Shown: one piece after another, positions 35,067-47,278 of the stretch
Layout: each line of letters begins with the position of its first letter
Position numbering within the stretch: position 1 is the first letter of the stretch
Assembly (NCBI RefSeq): GCF_000024065.1
Contig: NC_013174.1
Span: forward strand, 1,240,001 to 1,304,000
Source of the DNA: Jonesia denitrificans DSM 20603
Lineage (GTDB): Bacteria; Actinomycetota; Actinomycetes; Actinomycetales; Cellulomonadaceae
Direction: 5' to 3'
Length of the DNA: 64,000 bases
Notes under the pieces: model-generated
Databases searched by the model: none
Seen by the model: the letters and a program-made list of their open reading frames with translations, nothing else
Told to the model about the DNA's origin: nothing
Translations under genes and position numbers: made by a program

Positions 35067-35126
35067 GTCTCTACCCTAGTGCGCGATAATCTGGGTTGGC
35101 ATCCGCGACAACTAAGGAGAGCTCAC

Positions 35127-35804
35127 GTGCGCACACCTCAAGCTATTTTGTGGGACATGGACGGTACCCTCATCGACTCTGAACCCTACTGGCAACAAGC
35201 AGAGTTCGACCTCGTTGCACAACACGGGGGAGTGTGGACGATGGATGACGCCCTCAACCTCGTGGGCTACGACCTCCACGACGCGGCGAAAGTCCTTCAG
35301 CATCATGGGGTGGACCTTGAGGTCGACAAGATCGTCAACTTCCTCATCACCACCGTGTCCACTCGCATCTCCCGGCATGTCCCCTGGCGCGACCACGCGG
35401 CCGAGACTCTCGCCTGGGTTCGTCACCAGCGCATCCCGTGCGCACTGGTCACCATGTCCCACACACCAATTGCCCAAACCTTTGTTGACTCCGCGCCACA
35501 CGGAACATTTGACGCCGTGATCACGGGGGACATGGTTCCTCAAGGCAAACCGCACCCAGACCCCTACGTCATGGCAGCTCGCACCCTGGGAGTCGACGTC
35601 ACTGAGTGCATCGCGATTGAAGATTCCCCGACGGGAATCACCTCAGCAATGGCCGCTGGAGCACGCACCATCGCCATTCAAGCGATCATCCCCGTCCAAC
35701 CGCGCCCCCACCTGTCGCGCATCCAAGAACTTGACCAACTCACACCATCAGTTCTCGACGTTGTCATGCACGGCGCAACCATCGACTTCTTCACTCCTGG
35801 ATAA
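35127..35804 (+). CDS. HAD-superfamily hydrolase (beta-phosphoglucomutase/phosphatase type)
   Basis: A 225-residue HAD subfamily IA enzyme: motif I LWDMDGTLIDSE, a helical cap, motif II VTMSHT, the lysine in QGKPHPDPY and motif III AIEDSPTGITSAMAAG. Substrates could be sugar phosphates or other small phosphoesters. GTG 35127 follows AAGGAGAG at good spacing. The 3' end overlaps the opposing RecB-like gene by 57 bases, so the C-terminus of each is constrained by the other. Confidence 0.87.
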   Translation: MRTPQAILWDMDGTLIDSEPYWQQAEFDLVAQHGGVWTMDDALNLVGYDLHDAAKVLQHHGVDLEVDKIVNFLITTVSTRISRHVPWRDHAAETLAWVRHQRIPCALVTMSHTPIAQTFVDSAPHGTFDAVITGDMVPQGKPHPDPYVMAARTLGVDVTECIAIEDSPTGITSAMAAGARTIAIQAIIPVQPRPHLSRIQELDQLTPSVLDVVMHGATIDFFTPG

Positions 35805-36644
35805 TTCACCAGGCACCCCCAACCACACCTGGCTGGCGCGCTCGCGATCCACGGGGCCGACCGAGCCGCCAAATGCTGGACACACCTGCTGAAATGAACA
35901 CCACCCGCACAATTTTGAGCGGCGGGGGACAAACCCATCTGTGTCAATTGCGCGTTCAATACCATCCCATACCCGCGCGATGGAGGCCTCGACCCATGAC
36001 ACATCACCATTGGTTGGCGCCGACTCCATGATTTTGCCGTCCCCGAGATACACCAACCGCAACATCGCCGGTAGGCGCCCTTTCACGCGCGCCACCAACA
36101 ACGCATAAAACCGCATCTGAAATGCGGCGTTTCCACTGTACTGCGGTGCTGGGGCTCGACCAGATTTATAGTCAACCAACCGGATCGCCCCATCAGGGGC
36201 CACATCGACACGGTCCACGACGCCAGTGACTGAACGCCTACCCACGTACGATGACAACGTCACCTCTCGGGCAGCAGGATGGAGCATTTGAGGGTTTTCT
36301 AACTCGAAATACCGGGCGACCAATGCTCGCGCATCTGTCACAACCCCTTCTATGGTGGCTACATCGAACTCTGCTTTCACCGCTGGACGTGACTCCACTA
36401 ACTCCTGGACAACCCCATCAACAAGTGACGTGGCAAACCCCACGTCCCGTTCGTCCGGGGCCACATCAAACAACCGTTCCAACACCGAGTGCACCACCGT
36501 GCCCCGCACCGCAGCAACACTCTCGCGTTCCGGCAACCGATCAATTGTGCGCAACCGAAACAACAATGGACACTGCCGAAAATCCAACGCACGGGACGGT
36601 GACAACGCCCGCCCACCACTCAACACGCCACTGACATCTAACAT
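35748..36644 (-). CDS. RecB/Cas4-like PD-(D/E)xK exonuclease with Fe-S cysteines
   Basis: A 298-residue single-domain nuclease. The catalytic core reads GVVDRVDVA ... IRLVDYKSGR (the D-xK motif), with RGTVVHSVLERLF at the start of the nuclease fold. One cysteine in DFRQCPLLFRLR and three near the C-terminus in CGWCSFQQVCPAFGG are arranged like the 4Fe-4S ligands of AddB and Cas4. A stand-alone gene of this type is common in actinobacteria; its partner is unknown. It is divergent from the M50 gene by 31 bases and overlaps the HAD gene end. Confidence 0.87.
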   Translation of the reverse strand: MLDVSGVLSGGRALSPSRALDFRQCPLLFRLRTIDRLPERESVAAVRGTVVHSVLERLFDVAPDERDVGFATSLVDGVVQELVESRPAVKAEFDVATIEGVVTDARALVARYFELENPQMLHPAAREVTLSSYVGRRSVTGVVDRVDVAPDGAIRLVDYKSGRAPAPQYSGNAAFQMRFYALLVARVKGRLPAMLRLVYLGDGKIMESAPTNGDVSWVEASIARVWDGIERAIDTDGFVPRRSKLCGWCSFQQVCPAFGGSVGPVDRERASQVWLGVPGELSRSEEVDGCAVHDNVEN

Positions 36645-36675
36645 GCCCCCAGCCTAACGGCCTACCCTAAACACT

Positions 36676-38858
<2,183 letters not shown>

Positions 38859-38921
38859 GTTAGAAGACACAATGTTCCTCCAGGTGAGGTGAGTGGCAAC
38901 CAACAGGGGAGTGAGAGAACC

Positions 38922-40574
38922 ATGACCGAAACCCACAATGACCCTGAAGAACTCGCGCGGCGAGTCGCCTCGTTGTCAGCGCAAAATGAGCGACTCGCGC
39001 AAATCCTTGTCGAAGCGCGCAGTAAAATCGTGGGGCTCCAGCAACAAATCGATGATCTCGCTCAACCCCCCAGCACCTACGCCACGTTTATTCGCTCATA
39101 CTCCGACGGCACCGCTGACGTGATGGTGCAAGGACGGAAAATGCGGCTCACCTCACTGCCCGCCGCCATGGTGTCCACAGCCCGCCCAGGGCAACAAGTA
39201 CGCCTCAACGAAGCAATGGCAATCGTTGAAACAATGACCTATGACCACACAGGGGAGTTAGTCACCGTCAAAGAACTGATCGGAACACACCGCGCCATGG
39301 TTGTCGGACGCGGTGACGATGAACGTGTCGTCAACTTGGCGGGGTCTCTGATCGGACGTGACGGTCCCACGATCCGAACCGGAGATAGCGTCCTGGTCGA
39401 CCTGAAGGCCGGTTACGCTCTCGAAAAGATCGACAAGTCCGAAGTGGAAGAACTCGTCCTTGAAGAAGTCCCACGTGTGGCCTACGAAGATATCGGAGGT
39501 CTTTCCCGGCAAATCGACACGATTAAAGACGCCGTTGAACTTCCCTTCCTCCACCCAGACCTTTACCGTGAACACGGCCTGAAAGCCCCCAAAGGAATCC
39601 TCCTCTACGGGCCACCAGGATGCGGAAAAACACTCATCGCCAAAGCCGTCGCCCACTCACTAGCCCAAACAGTTGGACAAGGAAACAACACCCCTACTGA
39701 CGACACACGCGGCTACTTCCTCAACATCAAAGGTCCAGAACTCCTCAACAAATACGTCGGAGAAACCGAACGCCAAATCCGGCTGATCTTCACCCGCGCC
39801 CGCGACAAAGCAGCCCAAGGACACCCCGTTGTTGTGTTCTTCGACGAAATGGAATCACTGTTCCGCACGCGCGGAACCGGCCTATCCTCTGACGTAGAAA
39901 CAACGATCGTCCCTCAACTCTTGGCAGAAATCGATGGTGTCGAACGACTCGACAACGTCATCGTCATCGGTGCATCAAACCGTGAAGACATGATTGACCC
40001 CGCGATCCTGCGCCCTGGCCGACTCGACGTAAAAATAAAAATTGAAAGACCAGACGCGGAAGCTGCTCTCGACATCTTCTCCAAATACCTCACCCCCGAC
40101 CTCCCCATCCACCCCGTGGATCTGGCAGAACACGGTGGGAACGCACAAGACGCTGTCACCGCCATGGGGCAACGCGTCGTCGAACACATGTACGCGACCA
40201 CACCGGACAACCAATTTCTCGAAGTCACCTACGCATCAGGCGACAAAGAAACCCTGTACTTCAAAGACTTCAGCTCCGGTGCAATGATCCAAAACATCGT
40301 TGACCGCGCCAAAAAAGCCGCAATCAAAGGGTACCTGTCACACGGAACACGAGGACTACAGGTCGAACACCTCCTCGCCGCCTGCGACGACGAATTCCAA
40401 GAAAACGAAGACCTCCCCAACACCACCAACCCAGACGACTGGGCGCGGATCTCCGGGAAAAAAGGAGAACGCATCGTCTTTATCCGCACCATTGTGCAAC
40501 GCAAAGGCGAAGGGAAAAACCCCACCCCAGCAAAAGCAATCGAGACCCCACACAACACAGGCCCCTACTTGTAA
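38922..40574 (+). CDS. arc: Proteasome-activating AAA+ ATPase ARC/Mpa
   Basis: A 550-residue hexameric unfoldase that recognises Pup and feeds substrates to the 20S core. A coiled coil (about residues 8-45) binds Pup, followed by two OB domains and the AAA module with Walker A GPPGCGKT, Walker B VVFFDEME and RPGRLDVKI. The C-terminus is GPYL, whose penultimate tyrosine matches the gate-opening tail of Mpa (QYL). ATG 38922 is chosen because GGGGAGTGAGAG lies upstream; the longer frame begins in poorly conserved sequence. Confidence 0.96.
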   Translation: MTETHNDPEELARRVASLSAQNERLAQILVEARSKIVGLQQQIDDLAQPPSTYATFIRSYSDGTADVMVQGRKMRLTSLPAAMVSTARPGQQVRLNEAMAIVETMTYDHTGELVTVKELIGTHRAMVVGRGDDERVVNLAGSLIGRDGPTIRTGDSVLVDLKAGYALEKIDKSEVEELVLEEVPRVAYEDIGGLSRQIDTIKDAVELPFLHPDLYREHGLKAPKGILLYGPPGCGKTLIAKAVAHSLAQTVGQGNNTPTDDTRGYFLNIKGPELLNKYVGETERQIRLIFTRARDKAAQGHPVVVFFDEMESLFRTRGTGLSSDVETTIVPQLLAEIDGVERLDNVIVIGASNREDMIDPAILRPGRLDVKIKIERPDAEAALDIFSKYLTPDLPIHPVDLAEHGGNAQDAVTAMGQRVVEHMYATTPDNQFLEVTYASGDKETLYFKDFSSGAMIQNIVDRAKKAAIKGYLSHGTRGLQVEHLLAACDDEFQENEDLPNTTNPDDWARISGKKGERIVFIRTIVQRKGEGKNPTPAKAIETPHNTGPYL

Positions 40575-40613
40575 ACACCAACGACCCACCCACACCACAA
40601 CGAGGCGACACAC

Positions 40614-42245
40614 GTGACAGTACGCAGAATCATGGGCATCGAAACCGAATACGGAATCACCCAACAAGGCAACCCGCGAGCCAACCCCATGCTCATGTCC
40701 TCACAAATCGTCACAGCCTACCGCGCCGTATCAACCCAAGCACGCCAGCACGCCCGCTGGGACTACATCGATGAAGACCCCCTCGCCGACGCACGCGGAT
40801 TCCGCCTCCAACGCGCCTCAGCACACCCCTCACTCCTCACCGACGACCCCACAACCCCCGCCCCCTCCGGCGACGACCACGGGGTCCACGCCCAACCCTT
40901 AGCCCGCCCCACCACCGAAACCTACGACGACCCCTCCGCCGCAAACGCCATCCTCACCAACGGGGCACGACTCTACGTCGACCACGCACACCCCGAATAC
41001 TCCTCACCAGAAGTCAGCAACCCACGCGACGCTGTTATCTGGGACGCCGCCGGAGAACACATCATGAGGTCCGCCGCACACCACCTCCACCAATCCATGG
41101 GAATCGACCTCCAACTGTACAAAAACAACACAGACGGCAAAGGCGCAAGCTACGGCACCCACGAAAACTACCTCGTCAAACGAGAAGTACCATTTACCGA
41201 CCTCGCAACCTTCCTCACCTCACACTTCGTCACCCGACAGATCTACACCGGCCAAGGACGAGTCGGACTGGGAACCACAGGACAACAACCAGGATTCCAA
41301 ATCTCCCAACGAGCCGACTTCATAGAAGCAGAAATCGGCCTGGAAACAACACTGCGCCGCCCCATCATCAACACCCGAGACGAACCACACGCAGACCGCT
41401 CACGGTGGCGCCGCCTCCACGTCATCATCGGAGACGCCAACGTCATGCACCACCCCACCTGGCTCAAACTCGGAACAACATCACTCATCCTGTGGGTCCT
41501 CGAACACCTCGACAACCACCAAGACCTCCACAACGAACTCGCAGCCCTCACCCTGGCCAACCCCGTCGACACCGTCCACCAAGTATCACGAGACCTCACC
41601 TGCACAACCCCACTCACCCTCACCAACGGCAACCAACTCACCGCAATCGAGATACAACGCCGCTACCTCAACATCGTCACCACTGCCCTCACCCGCCACA
41701 CCAATGACATCGACACCGACACAGCAGAAATCCTCACCGCCTGGGACCACACACTCACCCAACTAACACACGACCCACTCACCTGCCAACGAACCATCGA
41801 ATGGGTCGCCAAATACCGCCTCCTCAACGCCATGCGCGAACGACACAACCTCACCTGGGACCACCCCAAACTCGCCATGATGGACATCCAATGGTCAGAC
41901 GTCCGACCCGAACGCGGACTGTGCCGAACCCTCCAACGCAAAGGACACATCGACACACTCGTCACCGACGACGACATCACCCACGCAATCGGACACCCAC
42001 CCACCGACACCAGAGCCTACTTCCGCGGCGAAGTCATGGACCGCTACCCCCACGTCGTTACCGGAGCAAGCTGGGACTCAGTCATCTTCGACCTCCCCTC
42101 CTCACCCACCCTGCACCGCATCCCCATGACCGACCCATGGCGCGGAACACAAACACACGTCGGAACACTATTCACCCAACACCCCGACCCCACAGAATTC
42201 GTCCACGCACTCATGGGAACACCACCCCCCAACACAACCGGGTGA
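40614..42245 (+). CDS. dop: Depupylase/deamidase Dop
   Basis: A 543-residue carboxylate-amine ligase-fold enzyme. It deamidates the C-terminal Gln of Pup and removes Pup from substrates. The ATP/Mg site begins MGIETEYGI and the catalytic aspartate lies in ARLYVDHAHPEYSSPE. A long insertion at about residues 45-100 (DEDPLADARGF to HAQPLARP) is the Dop loop, absent from PafA and identifying this paralogue. The GTG start follows GAGGCGA. It sits between arc and pup, the usual order, and is extremely C/A-polarised at third positions. Confidence 0.96.
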   Translation: MTVRRIMGIETEYGITQQGNPRANPMLMSSQIVTAYRAVSTQARQHARWDYIDEDPLADARGFRLQRASAHPSLLTDDPTTPAPSGDDHGVHAQPLARPTTETYDDPSAANAILTNGARLYVDHAHPEYSSPEVSNPRDAVIWDAAGEHIMRSAAHHLHQSMGIDLQLYKNNTDGKGASYGTHENYLVKREVPFTDLATFLTSHFVTRQIYTGQGRVGLGTTGQQPGFQISQRADFIEAEIGLETTLRRPIINTRDEPHADRSRWRRLHVIIGDANVMHHPTWLKLGTTSLILWVLEHLDNHQDLHNELAALTLANPVDTVHQVSRDLTCTTPLTLTNGNQLTAIEIQRRYLNIVTTALTRHTNDIDTDTAEILTAWDHTLTQLTHDPLTCQRTIEWVAKYRLLNAMRERHNLTWDHPKLAMMDIQWSDVRPERGLCRTLQRKGHIDTLVTDDDITHAIGHPPTDTRAYFRGEVMDRYPHVVTGASWDSVIFDLPSSPTLHRIPMTDPWRGTQTHVGTLFTQHPDPTEFVHALMGTPPPNTTG

Positions 42246-42333
42246 AACACCAAGAACCACCCCACGCGACCAGACGAAACACCCCAACATACGATTAGAT
42301 TGACTGCACGAACCACTCGCCCAAGGAGGCATC

Positions 42334-42531
42334 ATGGCCGCTCGTGAATACCACCACTCCCACCACAACACCCCCGACGACGACGCGTCCGACACCCCCA
42401 CACCCCCAACAACCAACACCACAGCACCATCCACCCAAGACGTCGACGACCTCCTCGACGACATCGACGACGTCCTCGAAATCAACGCAGAATCCTTCGT
42501 CCGCGGATTCGTGCAAAAGGGCGGACAATGA
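42334..42531 (+). CDS. pup: Prokaryotic ubiquitin-like protein Pup
   Basis: A 65-residue protein, mostly disordered and acidic, ending in SFVRGFVQKGGQ. The GGQ end means Dop must deamidate it to GGE before PafA ligation. The central DVDDLLDDIDDVLEINAE helix is the Mpa-binding segment. ATG 42334 follows AGGAGG at good spacing. The stop overlaps prcB (ATGA), coupling Pup production to the protease. Confidence 0.97.
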   Translation: MAAREYHHSHHNTPDDDASDTPTPPTTNTTAPSTQDVDDLLDDIDDVLEINAESFVRGFVQKGGQ

Positions 42532-43436
42532 CGATCACAGGAAGCCGAGGATTCCCCGACGGATACCTCGCACCAGGATCATCCTTCCTCGACTTCGCCG
42601 CACAACACGCACCAACAATCATGCCCGGCACACAACCGACCTTCGACACCATCCCACAAGACATCGCACCCCACGGAACAACAATCGTCGCCCTCGAATA
42701 CCACAACGGAATCATCATCGCCGGCGACCGACGCGCCACCATGGGAACAACAATCGCCCACCGCGAAATCGAAAAAGTCTTCGCCGCCGACGAACACTCC
42801 GCAATCGCCATAGCAGGAACAGCCGGACTCGCCATCGAACTCGTCCGCCTCTTCCAACTAGAACTCGAACACTACGAAAAAATCGAAGGCACCCCACTCT
42901 CACTCGACGGCAAAGCCAACCGCCTCTCCACCATGCTCAGATCCCACCTCCACCTCGCCCTACAAGGGCTACCCATCGTCCCCATCTTCGCCGGATGGGA
43001 CAGCACACGCCACCAAGGCAGACTCTTCGCCTACGACGTCACCGGCGGACGCTACGAAGAACCAAACTTCACCTGCGCAGGATCAGGCTCCGTCTTCGCA
43101 CGCAGCGCACTGAAAAAACTCTGGAAACCACAACTCGACGCAACACGCGCCATCACCATCGCACTCGAAGCGCTCTGGGACGCAGCCGACGACGACACCG
43201 CCACCGCAGGCCCCGACATCATCAGACGCATCTGGCCAATCATCGCAGTCATCGACCACAAAGGATTCCGATACGTCTCCGAAGCAGACCTCGCCCACGC
43301 AAACGACACCATCGCACACCAGCGCTCGCAGGATCACCAACATGTGCGGGTCCTTGAACCTGGTCGTGATGGGCCAGGAAACCGCCTTCCTTCGCAAGGT
43401 TCCGCGACTATCATCCCTGAGAGTGACCAGTCATGA
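42528..43436 (+). CDS. prcB: 20S proteasome beta subunit PrcB
   Basis: A 302-residue precursor. About 49 propeptide residues are removed before TTIVALEYHNGIIIAGDRRAT, whose Thr is the catalytic nucleophile; the Asp and Lys partners are in AGDRRAT and the IEKVF region. It forms the inner heptameric rings of the 20S core. A C-terminal tail of about 35 residues beyond ANDTIAHQ is not part of the core fold. The nucleotide composition changes abruptly at the beginning of that tail. Coupled to pup and prcA by four-base overlaps. Confidence 0.96.
   Translation: MTITGSRGFPDGYLAPGSSFLDFAAQHAPTIMPGTQPTFDTIPQDIAPHGTTIVALEYHNGIIIAGDRRATMGTTIAHREIEKVFAADEHSAIAIAGTAGLAIELVRLFQLELEHYEKIEGTPLSLDGKANRLSTMLRSHLHLALQGLPIVPIFAGWDSTRHQGRLFAYDVTGGRYEEPNFTCAGSGSVFARSALKKLWKPQLDATRAITIALEALWDAADDDTATAGPDIIRRIWPIIAVIDHKGFRYVSEADLAHANDTIAHQRSQDHQHVRVLEPGRDGPGNRLPSQGSATIIPESDQS
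43322..43332 (+). other. GCGCTCGCRGG motif at a composition break (prcB)
   Basis: GCGCTCGCAGG lies in codons 265-268 of prcB, read as Q-R-S-Q. The preceding 4 kb (arc 3' part, dop, pup, prcB) is dominated by third-position C and A. The sequence just after (CATGTGCGGGTCCTTGAACC) and the whole of prcA have the mixed, G/T-richer background. Confidence 0.5.
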
Positions 43437-44143
43437 GCATGCCGTTTTATATTTCGCCTGAACAATTGATGGCTGATCGTGCCGACTATGCACGTAAAGG
43501 TATTGCCCGGGGTCGTGCTGTTATCGTGGCTACGTGCACTGAGGGAATCGTTTTTGCCACCGAAAATCACTCGCAGGCGTTGCACAAGATCTCAGAGATC
43601 TATGACCGCATCGGTTTTGCAGCGGTGGGGAAATACAACGAGTTCGAGGCGTTGCGTGTCGCGGGGATCAGGTACGCCGACTTGCGTGGTTATTCTTATG
43701 ACCGCAGTGATGTCACAGCGCGTGCACTCGCCCACGCTTACGCGCAAACGTTAGGGACCGCGTTTACGACCGAATCAAAACCTATGGAGGTTGAGGTTGT
43801 GGTTGCTGAACTGGGGCATGACGCTTCGAGGGACGAGATTTACCATCTCAGCTATGACGGGTCGGTGGCGCAAGAGCATGGTTGCGTGGTCATTGGTGGA
43901 GATCAAGACACCATTGATGCTGTTTTTCGCTCCTCTTGGGAACCGACGATGTCGCTTGCTGACACACTGACAGCGATCACTCAAGCGCTGAGTCAGCCGC
44001 CCCAAAAAGACGCAGAACACACAATGGTGACACCGGCCCCCACGTATGAGGCTGCTCTGCTGGACCGTTCCCGCCCCCGGCGAACGTTTCGCCGGTTGAC
44101 TGTCACCGATTTCGTCCCATCAACTCAAGGAACGCGCTCGTGA
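43433..44143 (+). CDS. prcA: 20S proteasome alpha subunit PrcA
   Basis: A 236-residue alpha subunit of the outer gated ring. The N-terminal [24 protein letters not shown] is the alpha-type helix with gating segment, and [27 protein letters not shown] is typical of actinobacterial PrcA. There is no catalytic threonine, as expected. A C-terminal tail of about 35 residues ([23 protein letters not shown]) lies outside the fold. ATGA overlaps join it to prcB and pafA. Confidence 0.96.
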   Translation: MSMPFYISPEQLMADRADYARKGIARGRAVIVATCTEGIVFATENHSQALHKISEIYDRIGFAAVGKYNEFEALRVAGIRYADLRGYSYDRSDVTARALAHAYAQTLGTAFTTESKPMEVEVVVAELGHDASRDEIYHLSYDGSVAQEHGCVVIGGDQDTIDAVFRSSWEPTMSLADTLTAITQALSQPPQKDAEHTMVTPAPTYEAALLDRSRPRRTFRRLTVTDFVPSTQGTRS

Positions 44144-45519
44144 CCCGCCGCATTTTTGGACTCGAAACTGAGTACGGTATCACTTACGCGCACCCGACAG
44201 ACGATGTGACATTGTCTGCTGACGAGGTGGCCCGTCAACTCTTTAAAAAGGTTGTGGCGTGGGGACGGTCCTCGAATGTTTTTCTTCGTAATGGTTCTCG
44301 ACTTTACTTGGATGTTGGTTCACATCCCGAGTACGCAACTGCTGAATGTGACTCAGTTGAGCAACTGATTGCCCATGATCGCGGCGGAGAACTGATTCTG
44401 GTTGATCTTATTGACGATGCGCAACGCCGCCTGGCTCAAGAGGGGTACACCGGGACTATTCACCTGCTGAAAAATAATACTGATTCTGCCGGGAATTCCT
44501 ATGGGTGCCACGAGAACTATTTGGTGCGTAGGCAGGGTGACTTTACCCGGCTCGCTGATATTCTCATTCCATTTCTGATCACCCGGCAGGTTGTTGTGGG
44601 CGCTGGCAAAATCATGTCCACCCCCCAAGGCCCTCGGTACTGTTTTTCCCAGCGTGCGGACCATATGTGGGAAGCGGTGTCCAGCGCAACAACACGCTCA
44701 CGCCCCATCATTAATACCCGTGATGAACCCCATGCGGATGCCGAGTTTTACCGGCGGCTCCACGTCATTGTGGGAGACTCCAATATTGCGGAGCCCACAA
44801 CCTTCCTGAAGGTGGGTGCAACGGACATGGTGTTGCGACTCATTGAGGCCGGCGTTCCGATGCGGGATCTTGCGTTGGATAACGCTATGCGTGCGATCCG
44901 TGAAATCTCCCACGACATCACGGGGCGTGCCACGGTGACGCTGAGCTCAGGAAAGACTGTGACGGCATGGCAACTTCAAGAAATGTATGTGGAGAAAGTC
45001 CGCACCTATGTGGAATCGCTGGGGCCGTTGAGCCCCACTGACGAAGCGGTGTTTGAGTTGTGGGAACGAGCGTTACGTGCGGTAGAGACGCAGGACCACA
45101 GTTTGATCGACCGAGATATTGATTGGGCGATCAAGAAACGGCTCCTTGACCGGACGCAGGACCGACTGGGCTGTGCTCTTGATGACCCGAGGCTGGCGCG
45201 CCTTGATCTTGCTTACCACGATATTTCTCCAGCTACTGGTCTTGGACATCGTCTGGTGTCGCGTTCCATGATGAATCGGGTGGTGAGTGATGCGGAGGTG
45301 GAGCGCGCATCACAGGTTGCTCCGGAGACGACTCGAGCGCACTTGCGTGGGCGGTTTGTCACGGCAGCCCAGGAACAGAAGAAGGACTACACGGTGGATT
45401 GGGTCCACTTAAAGCTCAATGATCAGGCGCAGCGCACGGTGTTGTGTAAGGACCCGTTTGCCCACGTGGATGACCGTGTTGATCAACTCATTGATTCCAT
45501 GAGGACACAAGCGACGTGA
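44140..45519 (+). CDS. pafA: Pup-protein ligase PafA
   Basis: A 459-residue glutamine-synthetase-like ligase that attaches deamidated Pup to substrate lysines. The ATP/Mg region begins [15 protein letters not shown], and the catalytic aspartate is in [18 protein letters not shown]. It lacks the insertion that marks Dop. The GTG start overlaps the prcA stop. It closes the pup-prcB-prcA-pafA run, so tagging and proteolysis genes are cotranscribed. Confidence 0.96.
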   Translation: MTRRIFGLETEYGITYAHPTDDVTLSADEVARQLFKKVVAWGRSSNVFLRNGSRLYLDVGSHPEYATAECDSVEQLIAHDRGGELILVDLIDDAQRRLAQEGYTGTIHLLKNNTDSAGNSYGCHENYLVRRQGDFTRLADILIPFLITRQVVVGAGKIMSTPQGPRYCFSQRADHMWEAVSSATTRSRPIINTRDEPHADAEFYRRLHVIVGDSNIAEPTTFLKVGATDMVLRLIEAGVPMRDLALDNAMRAIREISHDITGRATVTLSSGKTVTAWQLQEMYVEKVRTYVESLGPLSPTDEAVFELWERALRAVETQDHSLIDRDIDWAIKKRLLDRTQDRLGCALDDPRLARLDLAYHDISPATGLGHRLVSRSMMNRVVSDAEVERASQVAPETTRAHLRGRFVTAAQEQKKDYTVDWVHLKLNDQAQRTVLCKDPFAHVDDRVDQLIDSMRTQAT

Positions 45520-45572
45520 CAACGGTGACACACTCACCTTCCCACCAGGGTTGATGGTTACGATAGTGAGTC

Positions 45573-46481
45573 ATGCGCGAGAATCAATGGGCCACTGGTG
45601 TGTTGGCGATGGTGGTGGCGGGAGTCGTTCTGCTTGTGGGCACTGGGTGCGGCGCTGACACAGAGGCAGAACCCACGGAAACTGTGACTGTTGACGACAC
45701 CATAACGGTGAGTGGGACAGCGGATGAGACTCCGTCGTTGACGTACGAAAAACCCTATCCGTACAGTGAGCCGACCACCACTGTGGTGTGGGAAGGCGAA
45801 GGTGAACCGGTCGACGCGGGTGAACCCATTTTGTTGCGGATGTATGCGGAGGATGCCAGTAATGGTGAGGTTGTGCGTGACGACCATGTCTCAGTTCCAG
45901 CCGCCTATCTTGTCACGGAGGAGGCTATTGGTGGGCAACTTGTGGAAGCTATTGTGGGCAAACCGACCGGATCCCGTGTGCAACTTGTTTCTCAGTCTCA
46001 GGATCGCACGTTGATCACTGTGGTGGATATTGTCTCGGCGACAGCTACAGGGGAACAACGGGAGCCTGAAGATGGTTTACCTCATGTCACTTATGCCGAC
46101 AATGGTGCTCCACAAGTGGAGATCCCGAAGAAGGTGAAAGCACCGCAGGAATTGAATGTGCAGCAACTACGCACTGGACGCCGCAAGCAGGTTCAGGCGA
46201 ATGCGCAGGTAGTTCTCCAAGTGCATGGTGTTGCGTGGTCTACCGGTGATGTGTTTGATTCGACGTGGGGAGATGGGAAGACTCCTGTCACCGTGACTGT
46301 GGGTGCAGATGAAGTCATTGAAGGGCTCGATGACACACTCGTGGGTGTGCCGGTGGGGTCACAGTTGTTGGTTGTTGTGCCGCCGACGTTAGGTTTTGGT
46401 GCGGTGGAGGGCCACGCGTTGGCTAAGGAAACGCTCGTGTACGTCATTGATGTGCTCGCAGCATCAGATATTCGTGAATAA
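45573..46481 (+). CDS. FKBP-type peptidyl-prolyl isomerase lipoprotein
   Basis: A 302-residue exported protein. A lipobox (LLVGTGC, lipidated Cys at about residue 26) is followed by two FKBP-like regions. The first (about residues 80-155) is degenerate; the second (about 205-298) has the classical GDVFDSTWGDGKTPVTVTVGADEVIEGLDDTLVGVPVGSQLLVVVPPTLGFG with the active-site tyrosine replaced. It probably acts as a chaperone of exported proteins. It follows pafA in many actinobacterial genomes. Confidence 0.88.
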   Translation: MRENQWATGVLAMVVAGVVLLVGTGCGADTEAEPTETVTVDDTITVSGTADETPSLTYEKPYPYSEPTTTVVWEGEGEPVDAGEPILLRMYAEDASNGEVVRDDHVSVPAAYLVTEEAIGGQLVEAIVGKPTGSRVQLVSQSQDRTLITVVDIVSATATGEQREPEDGLPHVTYADNGAPQVEIPKKVKAPQELNVQQLRTGRRKQVQANAQVVLQVHGVAWSTGDVFDSTWGDGKTPVTVTVGADEVIEGLDDTLVGVPVGSQLLVVVPPTLGFGAVEGHALAKETLVYVIDVLAASDIRE

Positions 46482-46493
46482 CCAAGGAGCAGC

Positions 46494-47267
46494 ATGTCTC
46501 TGGCTGTGCGTGTCATTCCCTGCCTTGACGTTGATGCAGGTCGCGTCGTTAAAGGGGTCAATTTTGAGAATCTTCGTGATGCGGGGGATCCGGTAGAGCT
46601 GGCTTGTCGATATGGCCAGCAGGGCGCCGACGAGTTGACGTTCCTTGATGTCACCGCGTCCTCAGGGAACCGGGAAACCACGTACGATGTGGTCCGCCGA
46701 ACAGCGGAGGAGGTGTTTATTCCGCTGACGGTTGGTGGGGGAGTGCGCACTCCTGATGATGTCGATAAGTTGTTGCGTGCTGGAGCGGACAAGGTTGCTG
46801 TCAATACTGCGGCGATTGCTGATCCAACGTTGATCACGGCTATTGCTGATCGTTTTGGTAGTCAGGTGCTCGTGCTGTCAGTTGATGCGCGCAGAGTTCA
46901 GGGGGATACACGAACTGAATCAGGGTATGAGGTGACGACCCATGGCGGGCGTCGGGGGACGGGGATTGATGCTGTTCAGTGGGCCATTGAGGGTGCGGAG
47001 CGTGGCGCTGGTGAGATTTTGTTGAATTCGATGGATGCTGATGGCACGTACCAGGGCTTTGACGTAGAGATGTTCACCGCGGTGCGTCGTGAGGTGGGGA
47101 TCCCGTTGATTGCGTCGGGCGGTGCTCACGAGCCGGGTGATTTCACTGAGATCGCGCAGCATGGTGCGGATGCTGTTCTGGCCGCGAGTGTGTTTCACTT
47201 TGGCAAGCTCACTGTCAACGATGTGAAGGATCACATGGCAGACCATGGAATTGAGGTGCGGCGCTGA
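46494..47267 (+). CDS. hisF: Imidazole glycerol phosphate synthase subunit HisF
   Basis: A 257-residue TIM barrel making IGP and AICAR from PRFAR with ammonia from HisH. The catalytic aspartates lie in [15 protein letters not shown] and [10 protein letters not shown]; phosphate-binding loops are [11 protein letters not shown] and [16 protein letters not shown] 46494 follows AAGGAGC. HisH is not in the window. An ABC exporter and hisI follow in the same direction with tiny gaps, giving a mixed his/trp operon. Confidence 0.95.
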   Translation: MSLAVRVIPCLDVDAGRVVKGVNFENLRDAGDPVELACRYGQQGADELTFLDVTASSGNRETTYDVVRRTAEEVFIPLTVGGGVRTPDDVDKLLRAGADKVAVNTAAIADPTLITAIADRFGSQVLVLSVDARRVQGDTRTESGYEVTTHGGRRGTGIDAVQWAIEGAERGAGEILLNSMDADGTYQGFDVEMFTAVRREVGIPLIASGGAHEPGDFTEIAQHGADAVLAASVFHFGKLTVNDVKDHMADHGIEVRR

Positions 47268-47278
47268 AGCGCTGGTCA

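Noticed and set aside
42344-43357. A 337-codon plus-strand open frame across pup and prcB, and a similar one at 30515-31309 inside the M20 gene
   Set aside because: Both are out of frame with strongly supported genes and are rich in Arg, His, Pro and Thr. They are side effects of C/A-rich codon use.
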